Numbered from the stretch's first letter, positions 52,486 through 61,809 are shown. The stretch: DNA of 64,000 bases from Tectiglobus sp965247245 (GCA_965247245.1 CBDFGV010000003.1:2480001-2544000), one strand, 5' to 3'. Translations and numbers: made by a program. The notes: generated from the letters alone by a model not told the origin.

Positions 52486-53658
52486 TTGCCGGTCATTAAC
52501 CGTTTTTCTGAGTTTCATCCCGAAATCGTAGAGTGGCGAAAAGATTTCCATGCCCATCCGGAACTCTTGTTCGATGTCCATCGCACCGCTGCAAAGGTTG
52601 CTGAAAAGTTAAGAGAGTTCGGCGTTGACGAAGTCGTCGAAGGCATCGGTCGAACCGGTGTCGTTGGCATCATCAAGGGCCGCCAGACGTCAAGCAACAA
52701 AGTGGTTGGGTTGCGTGCAGACATGGACGCGCTTCCGATTCAGGAGATCAAGGACCACGATCACAAATCGAAGAACGATGGCGTGATGCACGCCTGCGGC
52801 CATGACGGCCACACGGCCATGTTGCTCGGCGCCGCCAAGTACCTCGCAGAAACACGAAACTTCGATGGCACGATTGCCGTCATTTTCCAGCCCGCCGAAG
52901 AGGGCGGCGGTGGCGGCCGCGAAATGGTTGAAGACGGCATGATGGACCGGTTCGGGATTCAACAGGTCTACGGCATGCACAATATGCCAGGTTTACCAGC
53001 TGGACATTTTTCAATTCGCGAAGGCGGCCAGCTTGCGTCAGTCGATTTCTTTGCAATCGACATCGAAGGTCGAGGCGGACACGCGGCGCGACCGCAGGAG
53101 GGCATTGACCCCGCGATTGTCATCAGTCAGCTCATCCCCGCATTTCAAACCATCGTCTCGCGCAACACGCATCCACTTGAGGGTACCGTCGTCTCAGTTA
53201 CGCAAATCCATATGGGTCACGCGAATAACGTGATCCCGCAAACGGCAACGATGGGAGGGACGGTCCGCACGCTCACCACCGAGACGCGCGACCTCGTCCA
53301 GCAGCGCATGACAACCATTTGCGAAAACATGGCTCAAGTTTACGGTTGCAAGATCGACCTCAACTACGAGAGGTTGTATCCGGTCACGGTCAACCATCCT
53401 CGCGAGACAGCATTTGCAGCGTCCATAGCGCGCGACATCGTCGGACCGGACAGCGTTAACGACAAGGCGCGCCCGACCATGGGCGGCGAAGACTTTGCGT
53501 TCATGCTGGAAGAGCGCCCCGGTGCGTTCATCTTTGTTGGACAAGGCGACAGCGCCGGCTTGCATCATCCGGAGTACGACTTTAACGACGACATCATTCC
53601 CATAGGGTGTTCGTACTGGGTCAAGCTCGCCGAAACAGCCATGCCGCTGCAGCCGTAA
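52486..53658 (+). CDS. M20 family amidohydrolase (hippurate/N-acyl-amino-acid hydrolase type)
   Basis: This is a dinuclear metal amidohydrolase of the M20D group, which splits N-acyl amino acids or related amides. The first conserved segment is WRKDFHAHPELLFDVHRTA. Metal-binding residues occur in MHACGHDGHTAMLLGAAKYL, the catalytic Glu pair in FQPAEEGGGGGREMVEDG, a His in GMHNMPGLPAGHFS, and the last His in AGLHHPEYDFND. The dimerisation (lid) domain lies at about 185-300. The start is a TTG, preceded by GAAGGGGAAG, and the next residues PVINRFSEFHPEIVEWRKDF match the start of rhizobial relatives. It lies 257 bases before the peptide importer, which may supply its substrate. Confidence 0.92.
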   Translation: MPVINRFSEFHPEIVEWRKDFHAHPELLFDVHRTAAKVAEKLREFGVDEVVEGIGRTGVVGIIKGRQTSSNKVVGLRADMDALPIQEIKDHDHKSKNDGVMHACGHDGHTAMLLGAAKYLAETRNFDGTIAVIFQPAEEGGGGGREMVEDGMMDRFGIQQVYGMHNMPGLPAGHFSIREGGQLASVDFFAIDIEGRGGHAARPQEGIDPAIVISQLIPAFQTIVSRNTHPLEGTVVSVTQIHMGHANNVIPQTATMGGTVRTLTTETRDLVQQRMTTICENMAQVYGCKIDLNYERLYPVTVNHPRETAFAASIARDIVGPDSVNDKARPTMGGEDFAFMLEERPGAFIFVGQGDSAGLHHPEYDFNDDIIPIGCSYWVKLAETAMPLQP

Positions 53659-53915
53659 GGTTCATGAGATCAGCGCCTCAAAACCGAGCCTTCGGGCAGC
53701 GTTATCTCAATTTTGTGATATCGCGAAAAAGCTGCCAGCCTGATCACGGGAAGTCAGGTCCTCGGGGCCAAAACCGTCTACTCTGCCCAGTTTTCCGGCT
53801 GTCGCAGTCTAAATTTTTTGCTGGCGGCAACCACCGTCGTCATGCCAATAGTCATCGTTGAGGATTTGTAAAACAAGACAAATCTGGTCGCGCCTCACTG
53901 GGAAGGGAGTACTCA

Positions 53916-55517
53916 ATGGGCCGAATTGGCAAAACTGCACTCGCAATCTGCACGGGAACGGCACTTTCGTTGTCGGTCAGTGCAGCTCACGCTGAAACAT
54001 TCCGCTTTGCGTTCCAGGGCGATGTTCAGACGATGGACCCGCATGGTCTCTTCGAAACCATGACTTTGGGTTTCCAGCGCAACATCTACGAAGGTCTGGT
54101 CATCCGTGACAAAGACATGAAGATGAGCGGCGCATTGGCCGAGAAGTGGACCAACACAGAGCCAACCGTCTGGCGCTTCAATCTGCGCAAGGGCGTGAAG
54201 TTCCATGACGGCAGCGACTTTAAAGCTGATGACGTGAAGTTCTCAGTTGAGCGCTTGAGCACTGAAGGCTCTGACATGAAGGTCGTCGCCGGCCTCATCA
54301 AAGAAGCCAAGATTATCGACGATTACACCATTGACCTGGTGACACCTTCGCCGAACCCAATTCTGCCGCTGCAGCTCGAAATCTTCTACATCATGGACAA
54401 GCAGTGGGCCGAAAAGAACAAGGCCACAGCTGCAACCAACGTCAAGGGCGGCGACGAAGGGAACTTCGCCAACCTCAACGCCAATGGTACTGGTCCATTC
54501 AAGCTCAAGTCTCGCCAGTCCGGCGTAAAGACCGTGCTCGAGCGCCACAAAGGCTATTGGGGTAAGGCACCGACCAACGTCACCACTGTTGAGTTCACAC
54601 CGATCTCCAACGACGCAACCCGCGTGGCAGCCTTGATCTCCGGCAACGTTCACATGGCGTACCCCATTCCTGTTCAGGACTGGAAGCGTCTTGAAGATGC
54701 CAAGGGCGTGAAACCACTCACTGGTCCGGAAGCACGCACCATCTTCCTTGGTTTCGACCAGCTGCGCGACGAGCTTGTCGGATCGAACGTCAAGGGCAAG
54801 AACCCGTTCAAGGACATCCGCGTCCGTAAGGCGTTCATGCACGCAATCAACATCGATGCGATCAAGAAGAAGGTGATGCGCGGCGCTGCAACACCAGCAG
54901 GCTTGATGGTGGCACCGCAGATCAACGGCTTCAACAAGTCCATGAATGATCGCCTCGCCTACAACGTCGAAGGCGCTAAGAAGCTGATGGCTGACGCTGG
55001 TTATGCTGACGGCTTCGAAGTTGTCATGGACTGCCCAAACGATCGCTACGTCAACGACGAGCGCATCTGCCAGGCAGCCGCTTCGATGCTTGCCAAGATC
55101 AACGTCAAGGTCAAACTGCTCGCACAAACCAAGTCGAAGTACTTCGGCAAGGTGCTGGCACAGAACGGCTATGACACCAGCTTCTTCCTGCTGGGCTGGA
55201 CGCCGTCAACGTTTGACAGCCACAACCCGATCTCTTCTTTGATGGCCTGCCGCGGTGGTCCGGACAAGATCGGCGCGTTCAACCTCGGCGGATACTGCAA
55301 CAAGCGGATCAACGAGCTTGCTGCAAGCATCCAGTCGGAGACAGACCAGGCCAAGCGCCAGGCGATGATCGACGAAGCCTTCAAAATCCATAAGGACGAA
55401 GTTGGCCACATTCCGTTGCACCAGCAGCCGCTGTCTTGGGGTGTTGCTGACAACGCAACCGTGGTTCAGCGCCCGGACAACGTTATGGATCTGCGCTACG
55501 TCATGGTTGGCAAGTAA
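53916..55517 (+). CDS. Dipeptide-type ABC transporter substrate-binding protein (family 5)
   Basis: This periplasmic binding protein opens an importer operon. A signal peptide (IGKTALAICTGTALSLSVSA, cleavage near AHAE) is followed by FRFAFQGDVQTMDPHGLFET and EGLVIRDKDMKMSGALAEKW, then FNLRKGVKFHDGSDFKADDV. These are the classic SBP_bac_5 segments. GFEVVMDCPNDRYVNDERIC lies in the second lobe. The 533 residues are normal. GGAAGGGAG precedes the ATG. The ligand is unknown: peptides or nickel-, opine- or glutathione-like compounds are all taken up by this family. Confidence 0.93.
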   Translation: MGRIGKTALAICTGTALSLSVSAAHAETFRFAFQGDVQTMDPHGLFETMTLGFQRNIYEGLVIRDKDMKMSGALAEKWTNTEPTVWRFNLRKGVKFHDGSDFKADDVKFSVERLSTEGSDMKVVAGLIKEAKIIDDYTIDLVTPSPNPILPLQLEIFYIMDKQWAEKNKATAATNVKGGDEGNFANLNANGTGPFKLKSRQSGVKTVLERHKGYWGKAPTNVTTVEFTPISNDATRVAALISGNVHMAYPIPVQDWKRLEDAKGVKPLTGPEARTIFLGFDQLRDELVGSNVKGKNPFKDIRVRKAFMHAINIDAIKKKVMRGAATPAGLMVAPQINGFNKSMNDRLAYNVEGAKKLMADAGYADGFEVVMDCPNDRYVNDERICQAAASMLAKINVKVKLLAQTKSKYFGKVLAQNGYDTSFFLLGWTPSTFDSHNPISSLMACRGGPDKIGAFNLGGYCNKRINELAASIQSETDQAKRQAMIDEAFKIHKDEVGHIPLHQQPLSWGVADNATVVQRPDNVMDLRYVMVGK

Positions 55518-55535
55518 CAACCATTGAAACGACAA

Positions 55536-55563
55536 GCGGCCGCTTCCCTCGGGTAGCGGCCGC
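55536..55563 (+). promoter_or_regulatory. Intergenic hairpin between binding-protein and permease genes
   Basis: A perfect 9-bp GC-only-rich stem, GCGGCCGCT (55536-55544) with AGCGGCCGC (55555-55563), has a 10-base loop and starts 19 bases after the stop codon. There is no T tract. Such hairpins between binding-protein and permease genes usually stabilise the upstream mRNA or partly stop transcription, giving more binding protein than permease. Confidence 0.7.
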
Positions 55564-55631
55564 ACTCCGATCAACTGCGTCGCTCTGCCGACACGGTTTC
55601 TCATTCAGTGAAATCACTGTTGTAGCCATCA

Positions 55632-56609
55632 ATGATCACCTTTATCGCGCAACGCCTCTTTCAATCCGTCGTCGTCATGTTGACGGTGGCTTTGATCGCC
55701 TTCTCACTGTTTCGCTTTGTTGGTGACCCGATCAACAATATGGTCGGACAGGACACGACCCTTGAGGAGCGCGCCGAACTGCGCGAACGCCTTGGGTTGA
55801 ATGATCCATTTATCGTTCAGTTTGCCCGCTTCTCCTACAATGCAGCACAGGGCAACTTTGGGTTCTCCTATCAGCACCGCCGTCCGGTTTCTGATCTGAT
55901 TGCCGAGCGCCTGCCCGCAACGCTGGAGCTGTCACTTGTCTCCGCCATTCTTGCCTTAGCCATCGGCATCCCGATGGGGGTTTACACCGCAATACGGCGA
56001 GACGGGTTCATATCGCGATCGTTTATGACCCTTTCGCTGGTCGGTGTCTCCTTGCCCACCTTCCTGATCGGCATCCTGCTGATCCTGCTGTTTGGTGTGG
56101 TGCTGCGTTGGCTACCCACATTTGGGCGCGGCGAAGTCATAGAGATCGGATGGTGGACGACCGGCTTCTTGACGACCTCAGGGCTCAAGTCCCTGATTAT
56201 GCCGTCGATAACGCTGGCGTTATTTCAGATGACGTTGATCATGCGCCTGGTCCGCGCCGAGATGCTCGAGGTACTGCGCACCGACTTCGTCAAGTTCGGC
56301 CGCGCCCGTGGCCTGTCAGACCGCCATGTGCACTTCAAGATGGCATTGAAGAATACGCTCGTGCCGGTGATCACCATTACCGGTCTACAGCTCGGCTCCA
56401 TCATTGCCTTCGCAATCATCACCGAGAGCGTGTTTCAATGGCCTGGAATGGGCCTGATGTTCGTACAAGCGATCGGTGAAGTCGACATTCCGATCATGGC
56501 CGCCTACCTCGTCATGATCGCGTTTCTATTCGTCGTGATCAACCTTATCGTTGATGTTCTCTATTTCGTCGTCGATCCAAGACTGCGTGTGGATCGGGCG
56601 GGGCACTAG
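55632..56609 (+). CDS. Dipeptide-type ABC transporter permease (DppB family)
   Basis: This is the first membrane subunit of the importer. FIAQRLFQSVVVMLTVALIA is the N-terminal span, followed by RFVGDPINNMVGQDTTLEER and the GNFGFSYQHRRPVSDLIAER segment conserved in DppB proteins. The EAA loop is TDFVKFGRARGLSDRHVHFK. Six membrane spans are expected in the 325 residues. The gene is followed after 6 bases by the second permease. Confidence 0.94.
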   Translation: MITFIAQRLFQSVVVMLTVALIAFSLFRFVGDPINNMVGQDTTLEERAELRERLGLNDPFIVQFARFSYNAAQGNFGFSYQHRRPVSDLIAERLPATLELSLVSAILALAIGIPMGVYTAIRRDGFISRSFMTLSLVGVSLPTFLIGILLILLFGVVLRWLPTFGRGEVIEIGWWTTGFLTTSGLKSLIMPSITLALFQMTLIMRLVRAEMLEVLRTDFVKFGRARGLSDRHVHFKMALKNTLVPVITITGLQLGSIIAFAIITESVFQWPGMGLMFVQAIGEVDIPIMAAYLVMIAFLFVVINLIVDVLYFVVDPRLRVDRAGH

Positions 56610-56615
56610 GCGACC

Positions 56616-57560
56616 ATGGCACAAACTGACTCTCAAGAAACCGAAGTCAAAAGCCGCCTGCAACGGCTACGCGACAGCGACATCTGGGCAAGCTTCTTGT
56701 CGTCGTGGGTTGTGGTTGGCGCGGCCATCATGACCCTCGTCTTTTTCTTTATCGCCATCTTTGCCCCGCTGGTGGCACCGCACAATCCATTCGACCTGGC
56801 CTCGATCGACATTCTCGACGCGAGCCTGCCACCGGCATGGTTGGCCGAAGGTGATTCAAGGTTCCTGCTAGGAACCGACGACCAGGGTCGTGACGTTTTC
56901 TCGACGATCATCTACGGCGCCCGCATCTCTTTGTTCGTTGGCTTCGCGTCCGTCATATTCTCCATGGTGCTTGGCGTTGGACTGGGCCTGATCAGCGGTT
57001 ATGTTGGTGGCCGGCTGGATGACTTCATCATGCGCGTCGCTGATGTCCAGTTGTCATTCCCGGCCATTCTCATCGCGCTGCTGATCGACGGTGTCGCCCG
57101 CGGTATCTTTCCCCGCGACATGCACGAGGACATGGCCTTCTACGTCCTGATCTTCGCCATCGGCATATCCGGTTGGGTGCAGTATGCGCGCACGGTTCGC
57201 GGTTCAACACTGGTCGAAAAGAACAAAGAGTATGTGCAAGCGGCACGTGTGATCGGTCTCGGGCCAGGCGTCATTCTCTGGCGCCACGTTCTTCCGAACG
57301 TCACCGGACCGGTCCTCGTGATTGCAACGATCCATCTCGCCATCGCCATCATTACAGAAGCAACGCTGTCCTTCCTCGGCGTCGGCGTCCCGCCAACGAC
57401 GCCTTCGCTTGGCACGCTTATTCGCATTGGCAACGACTTCCTGTTCTCAGGCGAGTGGTGGATCACGATCTTCCCCGGTGTTGCGCTGGTCTTGCTGGTG
57501 CTCGCAATCAACCTGTTGGGCGACTGGTTACGCGACGCCCTCAATCCGAAATTGAGGTAG
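56616..57560 (+). CDS. Dipeptide-type ABC transporter permease (DppC family)
   Basis: This is the second membrane subunit of the importer. An N-terminal cytosolic stretch precedes a span (about 25-50), then FLLGTDDQGRDVFSTIIYGA introduces the permease domain, as in DppC proteins. The EAA-type loop is EYVQAARVIGLGPGVILWRH. LSFLGVGVPPTTPSLGTLIR is the conserved near-C-terminal segment. Of the 314 residues about six spans are membrane. It lies 7 bases before the ATPase gene. Confidence 0.94.
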   Translation: MAQTDSQETEVKSRLQRLRDSDIWASFLSSWVVVGAAIMTLVFFFIAIFAPLVAPHNPFDLASIDILDASLPPAWLAEGDSRFLLGTDDQGRDVFSTIIYGARISLFVGFASVIFSMVLGVGLGLISGYVGGRLDDFIMRVADVQLSFPAILIALLIDGVARGIFPRDMHEDMAFYVLIFAIGISGWVQYARTVRGSTLVEKNKEYVQAARVIGLGPGVILWRHVLPNVTGPVLVIATIHLAIAIITEATLSFLGVGVPPTTPSLGTLIRIGNDFLFSGEWWITIFPGVALVLLVLAINLLGDWLRDALNPKLR

Positions 57561-57567
57561 TCACGAC

Positions 57568-59319
57568 ATGGAGCTTCTCGACATTCGGAAAATGCGGGTT
57601 GAGTTCCCATCGCGGCGTGGCCACGTCGTTGCGGTGAAAGAGCTCTCGCTGACACTCAGCCCAGGCGAAATTCTCGGCATCGTCGGTGAATCCGGTGCGG
57701 GGAAATCAACCATCGGCAACGCCATTATCGGTCTGCTTGAACCGCCCGGCGAACTGACCGGTGGCGAGATCTACTTGCAGGGCGAGCGGATCGACAACCT
57801 CTCGGACAGTGAGAAGCGCCTGATCCGTGGCGGCGAGATCGGCATGATCTTTCAGGATCCGTTGACATCTCTCGACCCACTGCAAACAATCGAAACACAG
57901 CTGCTCGACACTATCTTGCTGCACCTGCCGTTATCGCCCGAAGAGGCGCAGCAGCGCGCCGTTGAGCTCCTCGACGCTGTCGGAATTCCAGATCCGGCTT
58001 CACGTATCAAGGAGTATCCGCACCAATTCTCCGGCGGCATGCGTCAGCGGGTGGTCATAGCTCTTGCCCTGTGCGCCGAACCAAAGCTGATTATCGCGGA
58101 CGAGCCGACAACAGCACTGGACGTCTCGGTTCAGGCCCAGATCCTCGAACTCATGAAGGGGCTGTGCCGCGAACGCAACGTCGGCATGATCCTGATCACG
58201 CATGATATGGGCGTCATTGCTGAGACCGCTGATCGCGTCGCAGTCATGTATCGTGGTCGCGTGGTGGAGACCGGTACGACGTCCCAGATCATTACCGCCC
58301 CGGTCCATGATTATACGCAGAGCCTCATTTCGGCAGTTCCACGGCCAGACCGCCGCGTCGAACGGTTCCCGCTGGTGACTTACATCGAGGACGCTCAGGA
58401 GCGCCCGGAAGGCCTTGATCTGGAATCGCACTGGCTTGGACAATCGCGCGACTTTGGCGAGCAACACACAGATCTCGTTCAAGTCGACGACCTATCAATG
58501 CGCTTCATCACGCGCCACTCGATCTTCCCAAGCAAGCGCCGCTACTTGGAAGCCGTTCGCGGTGTCAATTTCTCCATTGGCACCGGCGAGGTTTTCGGAC
58601 TGGTCGGCGAGAGTGGTTCCGGCAAGTCCACCGTTGCGCGCATGATTACCGGCATCTACCCGCCAACCGGCGGCAAGATCACGTTTGCCGGTCAGGACCT
58701 TACTGCGCTGCGATCACGCAGAGAGGCAGCTCCCTGGCGGCGACAGATGCAGATGGTCTTTCAGGATCCCTTCTCATCGCTCAACGGCCGCATGCGCGTG
58801 CGCGATATCATTGCCGAACCGATCATGTTCCACAAACTGGCGTCGACACGTGCCGATGCCGGCAAGATTGTGGACGATCTCTTGGATATCGTCGGGCTCG
58901 GTGCCCAGGCTGCAATGAAGTTCCCGCATGAATTCTCCGGTGGTCAGCGACAACGCATTTCAATTGCGCGTGCGCTTGCAACCCAGCCACGCTTCCTCAT
59001 CTGTGATGAGCCGACGTCCGCACTGGATGTGTCTATTCAGGCTCAGATCCTGAACCTGCTCAAGGACCTCCAGGAAGAGCTCAACCTGACGATGCTGTTT
59101 ATCAGTCACGACCTGCCAGTCATCAGACAGATGTGTGACCGCGTCGGTGTCATGCGTCACGGCCAGCTTCTCGAAGTCGCTGAGACCGAGAAACTGTTCA
59201 CAAATCCCGAGCACGAGTACACGAGCCACCTGCTCGAACTGATGCCGAAGTTCAGCGGGTTTGAGTTGAGTGCGGGCTCAGCAGGACAGATGGCAGCCGC
59301 GGCCACAACCAGCGCTTAA
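57568..59319 (+). CDS. Dipeptide-type ABC transporter ATPase with two nucleotide-binding domains
   Basis: This is a fused DppD-DppF-type ATPase of 583 residues. The first cassette has GESGAGKSTIGNAIIGLL, FSGGMRQRVVIALAL and LIIADEPTTALDVSVQ; the second has GESGSGKSTVARMITG, FSGGQRQRISIARAL and FLICDEPTSALDVSIQ. All motifs for ATP hydrolysis are intact. The linker at about 260-310 (VERFPLVTYIEDAQERPEGL) is acidic. It is the last gene of the five-gene plus-strand run from the M20 hydrolase, and ends 56 bases before a convergent gene. Confidence 0.94.
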   Translation: MELLDIRKMRVEFPSRRGHVVAVKELSLTLSPGEILGIVGESGAGKSTIGNAIIGLLEPPGELTGGEIYLQGERIDNLSDSEKRLIRGGEIGMIFQDPLTSLDPLQTIETQLLDTILLHLPLSPEEAQQRAVELLDAVGIPDPASRIKEYPHQFSGGMRQRVVIALALCAEPKLIIADEPTTALDVSVQAQILELMKGLCRERNVGMILITHDMGVIAETADRVAVMYRGRVVETGTTSQIITAPVHDYTQSLISAVPRPDRRVERFPLVTYIEDAQERPEGLDLESHWLGQSRDFGEQHTDLVQVDDLSMRFITRHSIFPSKRRYLEAVRGVNFSIGTGEVFGLVGESGSGKSTVARMITGIYPPTGGKITFAGQDLTALRSRREAAPWRRQMQMVFQDPFSSLNGRMRVRDIIAEPIMFHKLASTRADAGKIVDDLLDIVGLGAQAAMKFPHEFSGGQRQRISIARALATQPRFLICDEPTSALDVSIQAQILNLLKDLQEELNLTMLFISHDLPVIRQMCDRVGVMRHGQLLEVAETEKLFTNPEHEYTSHLLELMPKFSGFELSAGSAGQMAAAATTSA

Positions 59320-59375
59320 GCAGCGGGCGGACGGCAGTTCCAGCTCGGACGATTGCGGAGCCGAGACAGATCACG

Positions 59376-59834
59376 TCACAGCGGATGCCAAAACTGCCGG
59401 ACAATCAAAGCCGCTACCGCCATCTCGATCCATGCCAGCGGTAAAGCCACCAGCACAATGCCGACGGTGGCGAGGTTCATGTTGAACAAGCCGAGCCACA
59501 GTATCGCGAAAATCCCAAGCCACAGGCCGGTCGCTGCACCAAGCACGGTCCGGAAACTGGTTCCGAACCGATCGATGACAACCCAGACACTGAGTGTCAC
59601 GACCAGAACAAGGATGGTGTCCCAGACACCCCAACTCAGAAACACCGCGATGTTCATCGGAGCAATGTTGTCGATACCCGGAAATGCGTCGCGCATCATC
59701 GGCATGACAAAGACGAAATAGCGGAAGATCTCCGACGCATTGATCCAAACGGTGTTGGCCAGCACAGCGAACCAGAACGCTTTGTTCGAGAAAAGTGATG
59801 ATCCTGCACCTGACGCAACGCTAGAGGATGTCAT
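59376..59834 (-). CDS. Four-span membrane protein, co-transcribed with tetR
   Basis: I do not recognise a named family with certainty. The 152-residue protein has four membrane segments (about 17-40, 60-82, 93-115 and 122-145), with a conserved-looking loop FRYFVFVMPMMRDAFPGIDN between the first two. Its ATG overlaps the tetR stop codon (ATGA, 4 bases), so it is translated together with the regulator. It is therefore a likely target of repression by TetR and perhaps an efflux or permeability-related protein, which is inference. Confidence 0.75.
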   Translation of the reverse strand: MTSSSVASGAGSSLFSNKAFWFAVLANTVWINASEIFRYFVFVMPMMRDAFPGIDNIAPMNIAVFLSWGVWDTILVLVVTLSVWVVIDRFGTSFRTVLGAATGLWLGIFAILWLGLFNMNLATVGIVLVALPLAWIEMAVAALIVRQFWHPL

Positions 59835-60433
59835 GCTGCTACCCTTGATTGGATGGTTTCTACGAACGCACGCGCCGACCTTCGCAGCACACGCGCATCA
59901 TCGATCGTCCTTGAGACCGACCAGAGGCCATTGGCAAAGATGACAAGCAGGTTGGCACAATCGCGAACCACACCACGTGGCGCAGGCTTTCTCGGCAAGC
60001 GCTCCGAACCCCGCACGGCATTCTCAAAGCCCAACCTCAATCGCTCGTTGTGACGCGAGACTATGGCTAATGCCTGTGCCTTATGGGGTGCGACTTCTGT
60101 CATCGTATTGGCCATAAGGCAGCCGGGACCGGGCAGGCCAAAGCTGTCGGCAAGGGCGATCTGCTGCAGGAAATAGGCTTCCACATCAGCCAACGTTGCA
60201 CCCGAAGCCTCCACCTGCTGAAAGGCCGGCGTTACGACAGCCTCGCTGTATGCCGCCAGGCAGGCTTCGAACAGGGCTTCTTTTCCATCGAACTCACTAT
60301 AAAGGCCATGTCGGCTCACGCCGGTTACACGCACCAGATCATCCATCGATGTCGCCTCGAAACCGAAATGCCAGAACCGCTCCATGGCGGAGCTGATCAC
60401 TTGTGGTCGAGAATAGGTGCGTGGTCTCGGCAT
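59831..60433 (-). CDS. TetR/AcrR-family transcriptional regulator
   Basis: This is a 200-residue TetR-family repressor. The N-terminal helix-turn-helix is AMERFWHFGFEATSMDDLVR followed by VTGVSRHGLYSEFDGKEALF, the standard TetR HTH signature. The C-terminal ligand domain has GCLMANTMTEVAPHKAQALA, typical of the TetR_C group that also covers AcrR-like regulators. It is co-transcribed with the four-span membrane protein. A perfect 16-bp palindrome lies just upstream of its start (see the operator entry), so it probably represses itself and its neighbour. The inducing ligand is unknown. Confidence 0.93.
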   Translation of the reverse strand: MPRPRTYSRPQVISSAMERFWHFGFEATSMDDLVRVTGVSRHGLYSEFDGKEALFEACLAAYSEAVVTPAFQQVEASGATLADVEAYFLQQIALADSFGLPGPGCLMANTMTEVAPHKAQALAIVSRHNERLRLGFENAVRGSERLPRKPAPRGVVRDCANLLVIFANGLWSVSRTIDDARVLRRSARAFVETIQSRVAA

Positions 60434-60446
60434 ACGAATGCCATAG

Positions 60447-60462
60447 CAGAACGATCGTTCTG
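60447..60462 (-). promoter_or_regulatory. Perfect 16-bp palindrome, candidate TetR operator
   Basis: CAGAACGATCGTTCTG is its own reverse complement and lies 13 bases before the tetR start codon. The core AACGATCGTT is the form of operator often bound by TetR-family dimers. Its position over the leader or promoter fits autorepression. Confidence 0.8.
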
Positions 60463-60550
60463 AAACAAGTCACAACCTGAAACATCCCGCTTAGTCAATG
60501 CACGATGTGAGGGAGCAAGTATCCGTTGGAGCTGGATTACTGAGATTGGC

Positions 60551-61693
60551 TCAATCGTGGTCGCGCCAGTCACCTGCCAGCGTCAGCCCTTCAATTTCCG
60601 TCGCGCCCTCGGTCTTCACGACGCGGCGTACGCGAGCGCCAAGCTCAGCCTCTAAAGCCGAGGATAAGACCTCGGAATGCGTGACGATCCAGATCTGTGT
60701 CCGATAGGCAGATCGCGCAATAAGCCTGGCCAATGGTTCAAGCAAATCCGGATGCAGGCTGGCTTCCGGTTCGTTGATCGCGACCAACGCCGGCAGTCGG
60801 TAACCCATCAACGCTCCCAGCAGACAGAGATACTTGAGCGTACCGTCTGACAACTCATGCGGTTGAAACGGCCGCGGCATATCCGGAAACGTCAATTCAA
60901 ACCGACATGAACTCCCGACGTCGCCCGCCCAAAGCATGGCACCTGGAAACGCATCATCGATCGCCGCATCGATCTCCGATGTGTCCTGCCTGATCTGAAA
61001 CAACGTTGCGAGCACGGCTGCAAGGTCATGACCATCGGGTGACAACGTTGGTGTCGTAATCGCATTGCACGTTCCGCGAATGGGCGAGCCGGCATCTGTC
61101 CGAAAGTCATGATAGAATCGCCAATCCAGCATCTCGCGCCGCACAGCTTCCAACTCAGGATAGCGCACCGCATCGCGAAACGCCGCCAGCGCAGTCTCGG
61201 ATGCAAGCGCGGCATCGCCATACGTGACGCGTTTGCCGTTCTCATCTCGCAACGTGACAGCCGGCCCCTTCCGCTCCATCATCACGATCGGCTTCTGGCG
61301 ATGACTGCTGGTTAGTCGCTCGACTTTGACCAAGGGCTCAATACTGAAGGCCGCATCTGTCGGCCGTGGCAAGCCCAGCTCGATCTCATAAGTGTAGCCC
61401 ACGCCATCGGGACCACCGAACTCCAACTCAGCAAATTCAGCCCGCAACGCAATGCGCGCCGGCCGGCCCTTCTGCCTCACACCGGCCCAAAAGACGGACT
61501 CGATACCACCTTCCTGGGCAACTGAGTGTGCAATTCTGCCGTCAGCTGCGGCACGCAACTTGGCCAGTGCATTGTAAAGGTTCGTTTTGCCAACACCGTT
61601 CGCGCCGACAAACACCGAGCAGGCTTCAATCGGCATTGTCAGATGTCGCACGGACCGATATCCGCGAATACCAACCGAACTGAGCGGCAACAC
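60551..61693 (-). CDS. AAA-family ATPase of the RecF/SMC-like group (AAA_21)
   Basis: This is a 380-residue ABC/SMC-type ATPase without the long coiled coil of SMC proteins. The start IRGYRSVRHLTMPIEACSVF and Walker A VGANGVGKTNLYNALAKL (about 27-44) are typical of the RecF-like group. The C-terminal half has the signature HELSDGTLKYLCLLGALMG, Walker B PALVAINEPEASLHPDLLEP and the H-loop WIVTHSEVL. No TOPRIM nuclease domain follows, so it is not an OLD-type enzyme. Translation probably starts at GTG with AAGGAG 4 bases upstream. It is divergent from an XRE regulator. A DNA-repair or defence role is possible but not shown. Confidence 0.88.
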   Translation of the reverse strand: MLPLSSVGIRGYRSVRHLTMPIEACSVFVGANGVGKTNLYNALAKLRAAADGRIAHSVAQEGGIESVFWAGVRQKGRPARIALRAEFAELEFGGPDGVGYTYEIELGLPRPTDAAFSIEPLVKVERLTSSHRQKPIVMMERKGPAVTLRDENGKRVTYGDAALASETALAAFRDAVRYPELEAVRREMLDWRFYHDFRTDAGSPIRGTCNAITTPTLSPDGHDLAAVLATLFQIRQDTSEIDAAIDDAFPGAMLWAGDVGSSCRFELTFPDMPRPFQPHELSDGTLKYLCLLGALMGYRLPALVAINEPEASLHPDLLEPLARLIARSAYRTQIWIVTHSEVLSSALEAELGARVRRVVKTEGATEIEGLTLAGDWRDHD

Positions 61694-61809
61694 GAAACTC
61701 CTTTTACGATTGCAGGTGCACGTTTCCTATTGCAACCAACGACTTTGGCATCCGAAATTGCGCCTCAGTGTTGATCTATGACAATGTCGTCCAACAACTG
61801 GAATGCCCA

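Noticed and set aside
54243..55127. A 294-codon open frame antisense to the peptide-binding-protein gene
   Set aside because: It is the mirror of a well-supported SBP_bac_5 gene; its translation is Cys/His-rich and lacks any domain pattern.
60551..61693. OLD-family nuclease or known abortive-infection gene
   Set aside because: The protein ends after the ATPase domain; no TOPRIM or other nuclease domain is present, so the family name is not justified.
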